Assembly (NCBI RefSeq): GCF_004210375.1
Contig: NW_027467782.1
Span: 24,221,276-24,285,275 of the forward strand
DNA from: Tachypleus tridentatus
Lineage: Eukaryota; Arthropoda; Merostomata; Xiphosura; Limulidae
Length of the DNA: 64,000 nucleotides
Direction of reading: 5' to 3'
Each line of letters opens with the position of its first letter. Position 1 is the first letter of the stretch. The translations under genes and the position numbers were made by a program. Shown here one piece after another: positions 25,389-39,269 of the stretch. The notes under the pieces are model-generated. The model had not been told where the DNA came from. It searched no databases and saw only the letters and a program-made list of their open reading frames with translations.

Positions 25389-28300
25389 CAGACATCACTT
25401 TATGGTCAGTACCAAGTTGCTTGTTTCCAGATATTACACTATGGTGAGTACCAAATTGCTTGATTCCAGACATCACTTTATGGTGTGTACCAAGTTGCTT
25501 GTTTCAGGACATTACATTATGGTGAGTACCAAGTTGCTTGTTTCCAGATATTACATTATGGTGAGTACCAAGTTGCTTGTTTCCAGACATCACTTTATGG
25601 TGAGTACCAAGTTGCTTGTTTCCAGACATTACATTATGGTGAGTACCAAGTTGCTTGTTTCCAGACATTACATTATGGTGAGTACCAAGTTGCTTGTTTC
25701 CAGACATCACATTATGGTGAGTACCAAGTTGCTTGTTTCAGACATTACATTATGGTGAGTACCAAGTTGCTTGTTTCCAGACATTACATTATGGTGAGTA
25801 CCAAGTTGCTTGTTTCAGGACATTACATTATGGTGAGTACCAAGTTGCTTGTTTCCAGACATTACATTATGGTGAGTACCAAGTTGCTTGTTTCCAGACA
25901 TTACATTATGGTGAGTACCAAGTTGCTTGTTTCCAGACATTACATTATGGTGAGTACCAAGTTGCTTGTTTCCAGTTTCCAGTTGCTTGTTTCCACATTA
26001 CATTATGGTGAGTACCAAGTTGCTTGTTTCCAGACATTACTTATGGTGAGTACCAAGTTGCTTGTTTCCAGACATTACATTATGGTGAGTACCAAGTTGC
26101 TTGTTTCCAGACATCACTTTATGGTGAGTACCAAGTTGCTTGTTTCCAGACATCACGTTATGGTGAGTACCAAGTTGCTTGTTTCCAGACATCACGTTAT
26201 GGTGAGTACCAAGTTGCTTGTTTCCAGACATCACGTTATGGTGAGTACCAAGTTGCTTGTTTCCAGACATCACGTTATGGTGAGTACCAAGTTGCTTGTT
26301 TCCAGACATCACATTACAGTTATGGTGAGTACCAAGTTGCTTGTTTCCAGACATCATCACATTATGGTGAGTACCAAGTTGCTTGTTTCCAGACATTACA
26401 TTATGGTGAGTACCACCAAGTTGTTGCTTGTTTCCAGACATTGTTTCCAGACATCACATTTATGGTGAGTACCAAGTTGCTTGTTTCCAGACATCACATT
26501 ATGGTGAGTACCAAGTTGCTTGTTTCCAGACATCACATTATGGTGAGTACCAAGTTGCTTGTTTCCAGACATCACATTATGGTGAGTACCAAGTTGCTTG
26601 TTTCCAGACATCACATTATGGTGAGTACCAAGTTGCTTGTTTCCAGACATCACATTATGGTGAGTACCAAGTTGCTTGTTTCCAGACATCACATTATGGT
26701 GAGTACCAAGTTGCTTGTTTCCAGACATCACATTATGGTGAGTACCAAGTTGCTTGTTTCCAGACATCACATTATGGTGAGTACCAAGTTGCTTGTTTCC
26801 AGACATCACCAAGTTATGGTGAGTACCAAGTTGCTTGTTTCCAGACATCACATTATGGTGAGTACCAAGTTGCTTGTTTCCAGACATCACTTTATGGTGA
26901 GTACCAAGTTGCTTGTTTCCAGTGAGTACCAAGTTGCTTGTTTCCAGACATTACATTATGGTGAGTACCAAGTTGCTTGTTTCCAGACATCACATTATGG
27001 TGAGTACCAAGTTGCTTGTTTCCAGACATTACATTATGGTAGTACCAAGTTGCTTGTTTCCAGACATTACATTATGGTGAGTACCAAGTTGCTTGTTTCC
27101 AGACATCACATTATGGTGAGTACCAAGTTGCTTGTTTCCAGACATCAGACATTACATTATGGTGAGTACCAAGTTGCTTGTTTCCAGACATTGTTTCCAG
27201 ACATTGGTGAGTACCAGAGACATCACATTATGGTGAGTACCAAGTTGCTTGTTTCCAGACATCACATTATGGTGAGTACCAAGTTGCTTGTTTCCAGACA
27301 TTACGTTATGGTGAGTACCAAGTTGTTTGTTTCCCAGACATCACATTATGGTGAGTACCAAGTTGCTTGTTTCCAGACATCACATTATGGTGAGTACCAA
27401 GTTGCTTGTTTCAGACATCACGTTATGGTGAGTACCAAGTTGCTTGTTTCCAGACATCACATTATGGTGAGTACCAAGTTGCTTGTTTCCAGACATCACG
27501 TTATGGTGAGTACCAAGTTGCTTGTTTCCAGACATCACGTTATGGTGAGTACCAAGTTGCTTGTTTCCAGAGTTGCTTGTTTCCAGACATCACGTTATGG
27601 TGAGTACCAAGTTGCTTGTTTCCAGACATCACTTATGGTGAGTACCAAGTTGCTTGTTTCCAGACATCACATTATGGTGAGTACCAAGTTGCTTGTTTCC
27701 AGACATCACATTATGGTGAGTACCAAGTTGCTTGTTTCCAGACATCACATTATGGTGAGTACCAAGTTGCTTGTTTCCAGACATCACATTATGGTGAGTA
27801 CATCACAAGTTTGCTTGTTTCCAGACATCACATTATGGTGAGTACCAAGTTGCTTGTTTCCAGACATCACATTATGGTGAGTACCAAGTTGCTTGTTTCC
27901 AGACATCACATTATGGTGAGTACCAAGTTGCTTGTTTCCAGACATCACGTTATGGTGAGTACTTGTTTGTTTCCAGACATCACATTATGGTGAGTACCAA
28001 GTTGCTTGTTTCCAGACATCACATTATGGTGAGTACCAAGTTGCTTGTTTCCAGACATCATGGTGAGTACCATTGCTGGTGAGTACCAAGTTGCTTGTTT
28101 CCAGACATCACTTTATGGTGAGTACCAAGTTGCTTGTTTCCAGACATCATGGTGAGTTATGAGTACCAAGTTGCTTGTTTCCAGACATCACATGGTGAGT
28201 ACCAAGTTGCTTGTTTCCTTGTTTCCAGACATCACATTATGGTGAGTACCAAGTTGCTTGTTTCCAGACATCACATGGTGAGTACCAAGTTGCTTGTGAG

Positions 28301-31300
28301 TACCAAGTTGCTTGTTTCCAGACATTACATTATGGTGAGTACCAAGTTGCTTGCTTGTTTCCAGACATTACATTATGGTGAGTACCAAGTTGCTTGTTTC
28401 CAGACATCACATTATGGTGAGTACCACATTGCTTGTTTCCAGACATCACGTTATGGTGAGTACCAAGTTGCTTGTTTCCAGACATTGTTATGGTGAGTAC
28501 CAAGTTGCTTGTTTCCAGACATCACATTATGGTGAGTACCAAGTTGTTGTTTCCAGACATTTCAGACATGGTGAGTACCAAGTTGCTTGTTTCCAGACAT
28601 TACTTTATGGTGAGTACCAAGTTGCTTGTTTCCAGACATCACATTATGGTGAGTACCAAGTTGCTTGTTTCCAGACATCACGTTACATGGTGAGTTTCCA
28701 GTTGCTTGTTTCCAGACATCACGTTATGGTGAGTACCAAGTTGCTTGTTTCCAGACATCACGTTATGGTGAGTACCAAGTTGCTTGTTTCCAGACATCAC
28801 GTTATGGTGAGTACCAAGTTGGTGAGTACTTGTTGTTTCCAGACATCACGTTATGGTGAGTACCAAGTTGCTTGTTTCCAGACATCACGTTATGGTGAGT
28901 ACCAAGTTGCTTGTTTCCAGACATCACGTTATGGTGAGTACCAAGTTGCTTGTTTCCAGACATCACGTTATGGTGAGTACCAAGTTGCTTGTTTCCAGAC
29001 ATCACATTATGGTGAGTACCAAGTTGCTTGTTTCCAGACATCACATTGGTTATGGTGAGTACCAAGTTGCTTGTTTCCAGACATCACATTATGGTGAGTA
29101 CCAAGTTGCTTGTTTCCAGACATACCAAGTTGCTTGTTTCCAGACATTACATTATGGTGAGTACCAAGTTGCTTGTTTCCAGGTGATTAAGTTGCTTGTT
29201 TCCATGGTGAGTACCAAGTTGCTTGTTTCCAGACATCACGTGAGTACCAAGTTGCTTGTTTCCAGACATCACATTATGGTGAGTACCAAGTTGCTTGTTT
29301 CCAGACATCACGTTATGGTGAGTACCAAGTTGCTTGTTTCCAGACATCACTTTATGGTGAGTACCAAGTTGCTTGTTTCCAGACATCACATTATGGTGAG
29401 TACCAAGTTGCTTGTTTCCAGACATCACATTATGGTGAGTACCAAGTTGCTTGTTTCCAGACATTACATTATGGTGAGTACCAAGTTGCTTGTTTCCAGA
29501 CATCACATTATGGTGAGTACCAAGTTGCTTGTTTCCAGACATCACATTATGGTGAGTACCAAGTTGCTTGTTTCCAGACATGAGTGTTGCTTGTTTCCAG
29601 ACATTTATGGTGAGTACCAAGTTGCTTGTTTCCAGACATCACGTTATGGTGAGTACCAAGTTGCTTGTTTCCAGACATCACTTTATGGTGAGTACCAAGT
29701 TGCTTGTTTCCAGACATCACGTTATGGTGAGTACCAAGGTTGTTTCCAGACATCACATATGGTGAGTACCAAGTTGCTTGTTTCCAGACATCACATTATG
29801 GTGAGTACCAAGTTGTTTGTTTCCAGACATTGTTTCCACATTATGGTGAGTACCAAGTTGCTTGTTTCCAGACATCACATTATGGTGAGTACCAAGTTGC
29901 TTGTTTCCAGACATCACATTATGGTGAGTACCAAGTTGCTTGTTTCCAGACATCACATTATGGTGAGTACCAAGTTGCTTGTTTCCAGACATCACATTAT
30001 GGTGAGTACCAAGTTGCTTGTTTCCAGACATCACATTATTATGGTGAGTACCAAGTTGCTTGTTTCCAGACATTAGTACCAAGTTGCTTGTTTCCATTGA
30101 GTACCAAGTTGCTTGTTTCCAGACATCACGTTATGGTGAGTACCAAGTTGCTTGTTTCCAGACATCACATTATGGTGAGTACCAAGTTGCTTGTTTCCAG
30201 ACATTATGGTGAGTACCAAGTGGTGAGTACCAAGTTGTGAGTACCAAGTTTGTTTCCAGACATCACGTTATGGTGAGTACCAAGTTGCTTGTTTCAAGAC
30301 ATTGGTGAGTACCAAGTTGTTTGTTTCCAGACATCACATTATGGTGAGTACCAAGTTGCTTGTTTCCAGACATCACTTTATGGTGAGTACCAAGTTGCTT
30401 GTTTCCAGACATCACAGTTATGGTGAGTACCAAGTTGCTTGTTTCCAGACATCACGTTATGGTGAGTACCAAGTTGCTTGTTTCCAGACATCACATTATG
30501 GTGAGTACCAAGTTGCTTGTTTCCAGACATTACATTATGGTGAGTACCAAGTTGCTTGTTTCCAGACATTACATTATGGTGAGTACCAAGTTGCTTGTTT
30601 CCAGACATCCATGAGTACATTGCTTGTTTCCAGACATGGTGAGTACCAAGTTGCTTGTTTCCAGACATCATTACATTATGGTGAGTACCAAGTTGCTTGT
30701 TTCCAGACATTACATTATGGTGAGTACCAAGTTGCTTGTTTCCAGACATCACTTTATGGTGAGTACATTGCCAAGTTGTTTCCAGACATCACATTATGGT
30801 GAGTACCAAGTTGCTTGTTTCCAGACATCACAGGTGAGTACCAAGTTGCTTGTTTCCAGACATCACTTTATGGTGAGTACCAAGTTGCTTGTTTCCAGAC
30901 ATCAGACATACTTTATGGTGAGTACCAAGTTGCTTGTTTCCAGACATGGTGAGTACCAAGTTGCTTGTTTCCAGACATTACATTATGGTGAGTACCAAGT
31001 TGCTTGTTTCCAGACATTACAATGGTGAGTACCAAGTTGCTTGTTTCCAGACATCACATTATGGTGAGTACCAAGTTGCTTGTTTCCAGACATCACATTA
31101 TGAGTACATTGCTTGTTTCCAGACATTACATTATGGTGAGTACCAAGTTGCTTGTTTCCAGACATTACATTATGGTGAGTACCAAGTTGCTTGTTTCCAT
31201 CACATTATGGTGAGTACCAAGTTGCTTGTTTCCACATTATGGTGAGTACCAAGTTGCTTGTTTCCAGACATTACATTATGGTGAGTACCAAGTTGCTTGT

Positions 31301-31945
31301 TTCCAGACATTACATTATGGTGAGTACCAAGTTGCTTGTTTCCAGACATTACATTATGGTGAGTACCAAGTTGCTTGTTTCCAGACATTACATTATGGTG
31401 AGTACCAAGTTGCTTGTTTCCAGACATTTCCACATTACATTATGGTACCAAGAGTACCAAGTTGCTTGTTTCCAGACATTACATTGCTTGTTTCATTATG
31501 GTGAGTACCAAGTTGCTTGTTTCCAGACATTACATTATGGTGAGTACCAAGTTGCTTATGTTTCCAGACATTACATTATGGTGAGTACCAAGTGAGTACC
31601 AAGTTGCTTGTTTCCAGACATTACATTATGGTGAGTACCAAGTTGCTTGTTTCCAGACATTACATTATGGTGAGTACCAAGTTGCTTGTTTCCAGACATT
31701 ACATTATGGTGAGTACCAAGTTGCTTGTTTCCAGACATTACATTATAGTGAGTACCAAGTTGCTTGTTTCCAGACATTACATTATGGTCAGTACCAAGTT
31801 GCTTGTTTCCAGACATTACAATATGGTAAGTACCAAGTTGCTCATTTCCAGACATTACATTATGGTGAGTACCAAGTTGCTTGTTTCCAGACATTACATT
31901 GTGGTGAGTACCAAGTTACTTGTTTCCATATATCATTTTACTGTG
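25389..31945. repeat. 39-bp satellite array, about 165 units, splice-site-like
   Basis: Head-to-tail repeats of a 39-bp unit: GGTGAGTACCAAGTTGCTTG followed by TTTCCAG, ACATCAC and ATTAT. The variable segment is ACAT[C/T]AC[A/G/T]TTAT. Read on the + strand, each unit carries an acceptor-like TTGCTTGTTTCCAG, a 13-nt segment ending in ATG, and a donor-like GTGAGTACC. Because 39 is 13 codons, two + frames (MVSTKLLVSRHHI and GEYQVACFQTSHY) and one - frame (MSGNKQLGTHHNV) stay open over long stretches. These are by-products of the repeat, not proteins. Many units are truncated or carry short partial duplications at short homologies, and variants are clustered in blocks. It lies in a RIOK2 intron. 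Part of the indel variety could be assembly or read error. Confidence 0.97.
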
Positions 31946-33779
31946 GTGGCATAAGCGAGTTATTCTTTTAAATTTAAATTAATCCTCCATATACTTTGGA
32001 ATGTTGGATGATAATCCAACATTAAATATGCATATTGGTTTATCAAATTTAGTATTATGTATAAGAGATGGAGTAATAAAAAATGTAGCTCCAAGTTTGT
32101 ATTTTTATTTCTTTTGAAAGGACTAACAATTTGGCCTCTTGTTTATTCACAGAACTATAACAAAAAATATTTCAATATCAAATGATGATTTCTATCTAAT
32201 ATTAGTGAAACACTAGTATGATGTTAAACTTATACATTATTTAATTTAAAAAACTGTAATAAGTGTAGATAATCCTGTAAATAAGATTTAATTGTAAAAA
32301 TATAACTTTTATTTAATCAAAATACTTCTAAAATTAAGAGAGAACAAACATTAAAAAAAACTAAAAAAATGCATGCACAGATTAATATAGTGAAAAAACA
32401 AGGATTGGGTCAATAAATACTTAAAATGGTTCACTTCATTTGTGAATAAAAATTTGCACAAATGTAGCAGCAGGTGAGACACTCCACGTAAGTCAAGAGA
32501 GGTGTTACATGTGTAGTTCTACATGGTCTTCCTATATAATTTACATGTTACTTACTTCTAAAACAAGTGCAGAAGCATATCATACTTCATTATTGCAGCC
32601 AATTCAACATAAAGGGTTAATACTAATAAAACTATGAGTTGAACGACCATTTAAAACAATAAGTTCAGCTTCATGTTCTCTGCTCAGCACACAACTGAAG
32701 CTACTGTGATAGTTCTGACATATTGTACAATGCTGCTTGCGTTGGGTTGGAAAAGACTTGTAATGATGAAAGACTATGTACAATGAAATAGATGAAACAT
32801 GAGCAGAGCATTCAACTTTCTTGCCATACAGGAACTGTGAAACTAACAGGTAAACATTGATGAATCAAGCCATCCCTTTTTTAATATAAGATGCCAAATG
32901 CCATGACTGAAGGTTAAACTACTGTTATGTTTTATTAAACCGCAAAAAAATACATCTTATTGTCTAGAGTTCCACATGTCTGACTAGCAAATGCCAAGAT
33001 ATAAGAAAGTAATTATCTGAAAGCACCTGAAAACATAGGTGCTAATATTATGGGTGTTGTTGATCCTCAACTAACATTTACTAATGTCAATGCTGCTAAG
33101 CTCTCAAACTCGTGTAAAGTGTACACTCAACAACTACAATCGTGTGGAAAAATTGACACTAATGTCTAGAAGTCAAGCAAAAACTGTATGCAGGGCTACA
33201 TTCAGGAATGCCAATGATATTTATGAATAAAAGACGAAAAGGTATATAGCCTGGCGCCAGAGGTGCCACAGCACGGCACAGCCGCGCCTGTCTTGGGGGC
33301 TCCGGGGCCATGACCCTCCGGGGATATTTTTTAAAAAATGGATGCTATTTGGTGTGATTTGGTGCAATCTGGGACATAATTTCTTTATGTTTTTGACATT
33401 GCAATGTTGGAAAAGTACACAATATATATCATATAAAATAACAAAAGGAAATTAAAAGACTAAATCAAACTAATAAAAACTATAACTTTCATTTACAGTT
33501 TTTAGCAGATTGATTTATTCTTTTAATTTGCATTCATTTTTAGAAAATATATCAAAATATCTAAAATTAACAAATAAAATAAAAAGTAAATAAATGAAAT
33601 TTCAGATTGTTTATTTGCTATTTATTCAGTTTAATTTTTTTCTAAATCAAAATATATTAGTAATATGAGTTAATAAAGCCAAAGTAACTCAGTAAATATT
33701 TCAAATACAAATCATTTCATTATTATCCTTTTTTGTCATCAATAACATCATCATCATCAACTACTGGTATGCTGCCAAT

Positions 33780-34420
33780 TAAATGTTTCACAGTCATTGC
33801 CAATAACTACTTCTCTGCTGCATATATTCCATACAATTTTCAAATCACATAAAATTACTCTTTTGACTAATCATGACTACCTACAGTTCAAATTGTTCAT
33901 CTATGCAATCTTGTCATTATACTACTGGTACCTTAATTTCAGTGAATTTTCCATTCTTTCACAAATTGACAATACAAACTAAAACAGCATATGAAGGAAA
34001 ACTTGACATTGCTTAAAAATTCAACTACTGATATGGTTCAATGTTAAACTACTGACATCAGTGATATGCCTCAGAAATTAAATTTTGTACAGTCACTGAC
34101 ATCAACAACTACTGCTCTGCTGCATGTATTCCATTAAAATTTCAAATTACTTAAAATTACTCTACATGACTACCTACAGTAAAACTTGTTCATCTATACA
34201 ATCTTGTCAGTAAATTACTGGTACCTCAATATCAGTATATTTTTCATTCTTTCACAACACAAACTGAAACAGCAAATGAAGGAAAGCTTTGACATTGCTT
34301 TAAAATAAACCACTGGCACTGTATGCTGCAGATAATAATAAAATGTTTTTCAGTCACTGATATCAACTTCTGCTCTACTGCATAAATTACAGTCAAATTT
34401 CAAATCACTTAATTTCCTTT
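33780..34420. repeat. Diverged tandem duplication, about 265-300 bp units
   Basis: A segment beginning with a variant of CACAGTCATTGCCAATAACT and TCTGCTGCATATATTCC at 33790 recurs at about 34090 and partly at about 34350. Copies share blocks such as CATTCTTTCACAA, ACTGGTACCT, TGACATTGCTT and TTCATCTATGCAATCTTGTC. Divergence is substantial. Function unknown. Confidence 0.7.
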
Positions 34421-34432
34421 AATCAATCTTGG

Positions 34433-34723
34433 CTACTTTCCTCTTTTTCGAGACAAGGGTTTCCAGTGCTCTCTTCCGAGCTTTTTTCTCTCCTTCTCTG
34501 AATGGGCAGCTCTCTGTGCCTCTGCAGCTTTCTGGACTTTTTCTTTAGCCAAGGTGGCTGGGCCAGATTTCACAGAACCATAGACCTCAAGCCTTTCTGC
34601 CCTTTTCTTCTGATTCTCCCTCAGCTTCGAGGTATACTTTGAAGCTGCTGATTTAATGTCCTTACACATTCTCTTGTCTACAGGATCAAAATGAACATCT
34701 TTCCTTTTAAACATTTCAATCAA
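34433..34723 (-). CDS. Unidentified small basic protein ORF
   Basis: An open frame of about 93-96 codons. The first Met is three codons into the frame, and the frame stays open without a Met back to a TGA near 34820. The product is very basic and Lys/Arg/Ala/Glu rich: FKRKDVHFDPVDKRMCKDIK near the start, then a likely helix or coiled coil, ending PLSRKRGK. It matches no family I know. Codon use is less AT-biased than the surroundings, and the DNA directly upstream is GC-richer and includes CCAAGATGGCGGTC (+ strand), a YY1-like site often found near transcription starts. It sits inside the large RIOK2 intron on the same strand. It could be a nested gene, a retrocopy or the remnant of a transposon gene; no transcript support. 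Confidence 0.3.
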   Translation of the reverse strand: MIEMFKRKDVHFDPVDKRMCKDIKSAASKYTSKLRENQKKRAERLEVYGSVKSGPATLAKEKVQKAAEAQRAAHSEKERKKLGREHWKPLSRKRGK

Positions 34724-37700
34724 TGTTGTTTCTTTGGAGCGTAGAGAATATTTTATCGTCTGGTATGCACACGATACCAGACCACGAGACCTACAACGAG
34801 ACTGCCTCCAAGATGGCGGTCAGATTTTTTTTTCTGCAATAAACATTGAAAAAATACGATTTCTTCTCAAAAACCACCTTCCCGGCCCCCAAATCGCTCA
34901 TATTTTCTCCTCGAATTTACACGAATCTTGTGGGTGATCGTTGGTCGTTTGTAAACCGGGAAATCCGCGTTTCAGTGGAAAAATGGCACGCATGTACATT
35001 ATCCTGTGAGAATAGTTTCTAATTTTTAAATCTCTCTTGTATTCTTACTTAATTAAATGCATTGAAAATGATGGTGTTTTTTGTATAAGCCTTCCCTTTT
35101 TCTCTTATGTGTTGATCAGTGCTGCCCAGAATACAAAGCAATGTGCAAACAGACTTTACAAAAATTTCACTATGAGGGACTTGTATGTTACACATGACTG
35201 TATTCAATATTCACTGTACTCCTTTAATTCACAGAGTCCAAAATTCATTAGATCTTGGTCACCATCATGAAGGGGTTTTCCTCCTGGTTGCAGAATGATG
35301 AAGAAAGCTTCTTTTTGGAAACTATTTCTTAAGATATACTACATACCATGACCTCACACTTCATGGAATGGAAGCCTCCTTGTTATTACTATCACGATAC
35401 TGTGCCATCAACATCAAGGACACTTACATCTTATCAACAACCATTAACAGCTTTGTATGATTTCAAATTAAAGATTTCCTCAAAATCTTTGTAACTACAA
35501 AACTGTAGTACAAAAGATTTACCTCTGGAATATCGAATGTAAGTCAATATGAAACAACTCATATGATGTCTTTAACCTTACCAACACTGCCTCGGCATAT
35601 CGGATCAAACATGTAACCATTTGTACTTGTTACAGGTTACATCACTAGTAACTTCTAATATATTAAGTATATCTTGATAAAATCTTGATAATATTTGTTA
35701 TTAATATTTGTTCCTAAAATTGTCGATTCTTTTTTAACTTGTATGAGAACAAAGTGGTTTTAATTTGAGATTAAACATACTTTTCTTTGTCTCAAGAATC
35801 TCGTATTTCACTTGTATAACTTCTATAGCCTCTTAAATGAATATATAACTTTTTTCACTAAAACTTTATATTTTATCTGTTATTACATTACTTGAATCTT
35901 CAACCTGTAGAAAACTCAAATATAACTTAAAGAAAAATTGCAAAATCAGAAATATAATGAGCAGCTGCGTCGTATTTCCTTCATTATTAATCACAAAATT
36001 TCAAAGTTCATACCCTGAGAGTTTCAAATGTTAAACTTATCACATAAATTTTCTGTGTTTATTTTACTTTCAACATCTGAAGTTAACCCCACTGTAAATA
36101 AAACTGAAATTACTAGCTGTCTCACGTTTTAGCTCTTCGCATACACCATAGTATGACAACCTGGAGAGCAAGAACGCACATGCAAAACAGAAAAGTGTTG
36201 TTCATACATGCCCTTGCCCCAAGAACACAATATTGGACTAAGCAGCTTATGTTTCCTACAATACTTATAAAACAAATTTCCAAAGGTAATAAAATTGCAA
36301 TACAAATGTGTGAAAACATTTATTATATGGTTTAAAGTTAAACTGGTCCAATAAACATTGTAGGTTCTGAGCCTCACCAATCCATTGCTATCACAGGTGT
36401 TTCAGTACTACTACTCGTGTATATAATGTTTGTGGAATTTCACAGAACATGTTTATGAAAGTGTTATTTGGGCACATACTTATAAAGTTTACTAATTTAG
36501 AAAGTAAATGAGAAATACATTGAAAAACATTAATTTTGAGTATGCACCCGTGTCAAGAAATTCTGCACTCGGGCATATGTACCATCCTAAGCCTTGTTTA
36601 GACTTGTAGGTGGGATGTGTAGATAATTTTTGTAGGCTACAAATATTAACTTTTGAAAACTAAAAAAATCCATCAAATTACAGTATTAGTATACACTAAG
36701 TTCTTATAATTTACTGGAGTCTCTAAGTATATGTGGGTGGAAATCTAATTCCAATTCAGAACAATGAGTTATTGATCACACATTTACAATTTCAGCAACA
36801 TTCTTTCTTTTGCCTTCAAGTTACTTTTCAACAACTGTCAGAATTACAAAGAAGGGAAAATTCTTTCTTTTTGTTTCTTTCTGTTGGTTATAAACTTGAG
36901 ATAAGTAGTAGGTGGTACTGCTTGAGAATTTTCAAATGATTAGTTTGAAGGGCAAAGCCACTAGTAGATATGCTATATATATTGATATATCAGCAAATCA
37001 TAGAGATAGGACGTTCTTATTTAACATTTAGCTTGTCTATATCTCAAATTCAAGTTTCTATTCATTAGCTACTTGTATATGTTGTATGGTGGACGTAATA
37101 AAATAGAAACTGAGCAACAAGACAACTGGACATGCTATATGACAAACAAAAATGATACATAACTTTTTTTCTTTACATTTCCTTTCAAATTAAGAAATTA
37201 AAACATATATAATTTTAAAAATTAAATTATAAACTACATTTGATGCCAATCTCATTGATATAAGTAGTAAAAATGTTATTTGATAAATAATTTGCAAATA
37301 ACGCACCAAACGACATGACACGTGCACTTTAACCAACAGGGTAAAAGTGTTATAAAGCATTTTGGTTCTAAGTTAACATTCAGGGTATGCTGGTGTCTGA
37401 AAGAACCTAAGATTGTCACAGTCTACAGAGACAGAACTGTCAAAATGTAAGCCCTGCACCCATGGCTCTTTCACAATGAAATAATAACAAGTCTCTTGAA
37501 CTGAACTATGCTGCATCAGATATCACAGACAGTTCATGTGCACCATGTGACTTTTCTCTTTCCTAAATACTTACCTCTTGCAACATTTGCACCGGTTGAA
37601 TTGAGCACTTAGAAACATTTCCATGGTTGCAGAAGAATGAAGAAAAGTTTCTTTTAATTTAGAGATACTTTCACTAGTGTTTTTTACCATAAATTTTCTT

Positions 37701-38157
37701 AATGATTTCCCATCATTTATTTTTCATGATGTCAATAAAAACCTTTCATAATTGTTATCACCTTACCAGTGTAGGAGAAACCAATATTCTCATAATATAA
37801 TTGTGCCAGAGTTTATACAAGGATTTCTCTTGTGAGAACATCAACTTTCTAGTTTAATTTTACCTTTGGACAGCCTGGCATGTACATCCAGGTGTGTTTT
37901 CTGCCATTCATTTGAAAACAAACCACAATGGATTTTATGCAATACTTACTTCCACAAGGATGTCCAAACACTCTAATTTGCAAATACTATCATATTGTTT
38001 CTCTTATTATTCCATAAAAATATTTGTTGTAGGGTGGATTTCTTCTGTCGTACTGAAACATTTTATGATGCAATAGGCCATTTTAGGATCTTTATACACC
38101 CACTCCTTTATAAAGACTTTTAAAATAGCAAGTTATTAATCTAATAAAAACAACTCA

Positions 38158-38247
<90 letters not shown>

Positions 38248-38438
38248 CTACAAAACAAATTACTTTCCATAGATCAAATACTAATAATACTGCTGGCAGT
38301 AAGATTCATCTTTCATTAATAAAATGAATATTTAATTTGCAGTTAGTATAACTCTGAATGATAATTTCACCACAATGTTACATTTTTAGCACCCATGAAC
38401 ATGCACTTTAGTTACTATCAAATAATTTATTGATATTA

Positions 38439-39269
<831 letters not shown>

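Noticed and set aside
25389-31945. CRISPR-like array
   Set aside because: Repeats are directly adjacent with no unique spacers and no cas genes, and the surrounding DNA is an animal intron.
25402-31954. Long open frames of up to about 600 codons in the repeat region, as repeat-protein genes
   Set aside because: They are translations of a 39-bp satellite. Several frames on both strands are open at once, frames switch at indels, and there is no promoter, family motif or non-repeat domain.
36122-36380. Overlapping short frames on both strands
   Set aside because: Mutually overlapping frames without motifs; chance open sequence.
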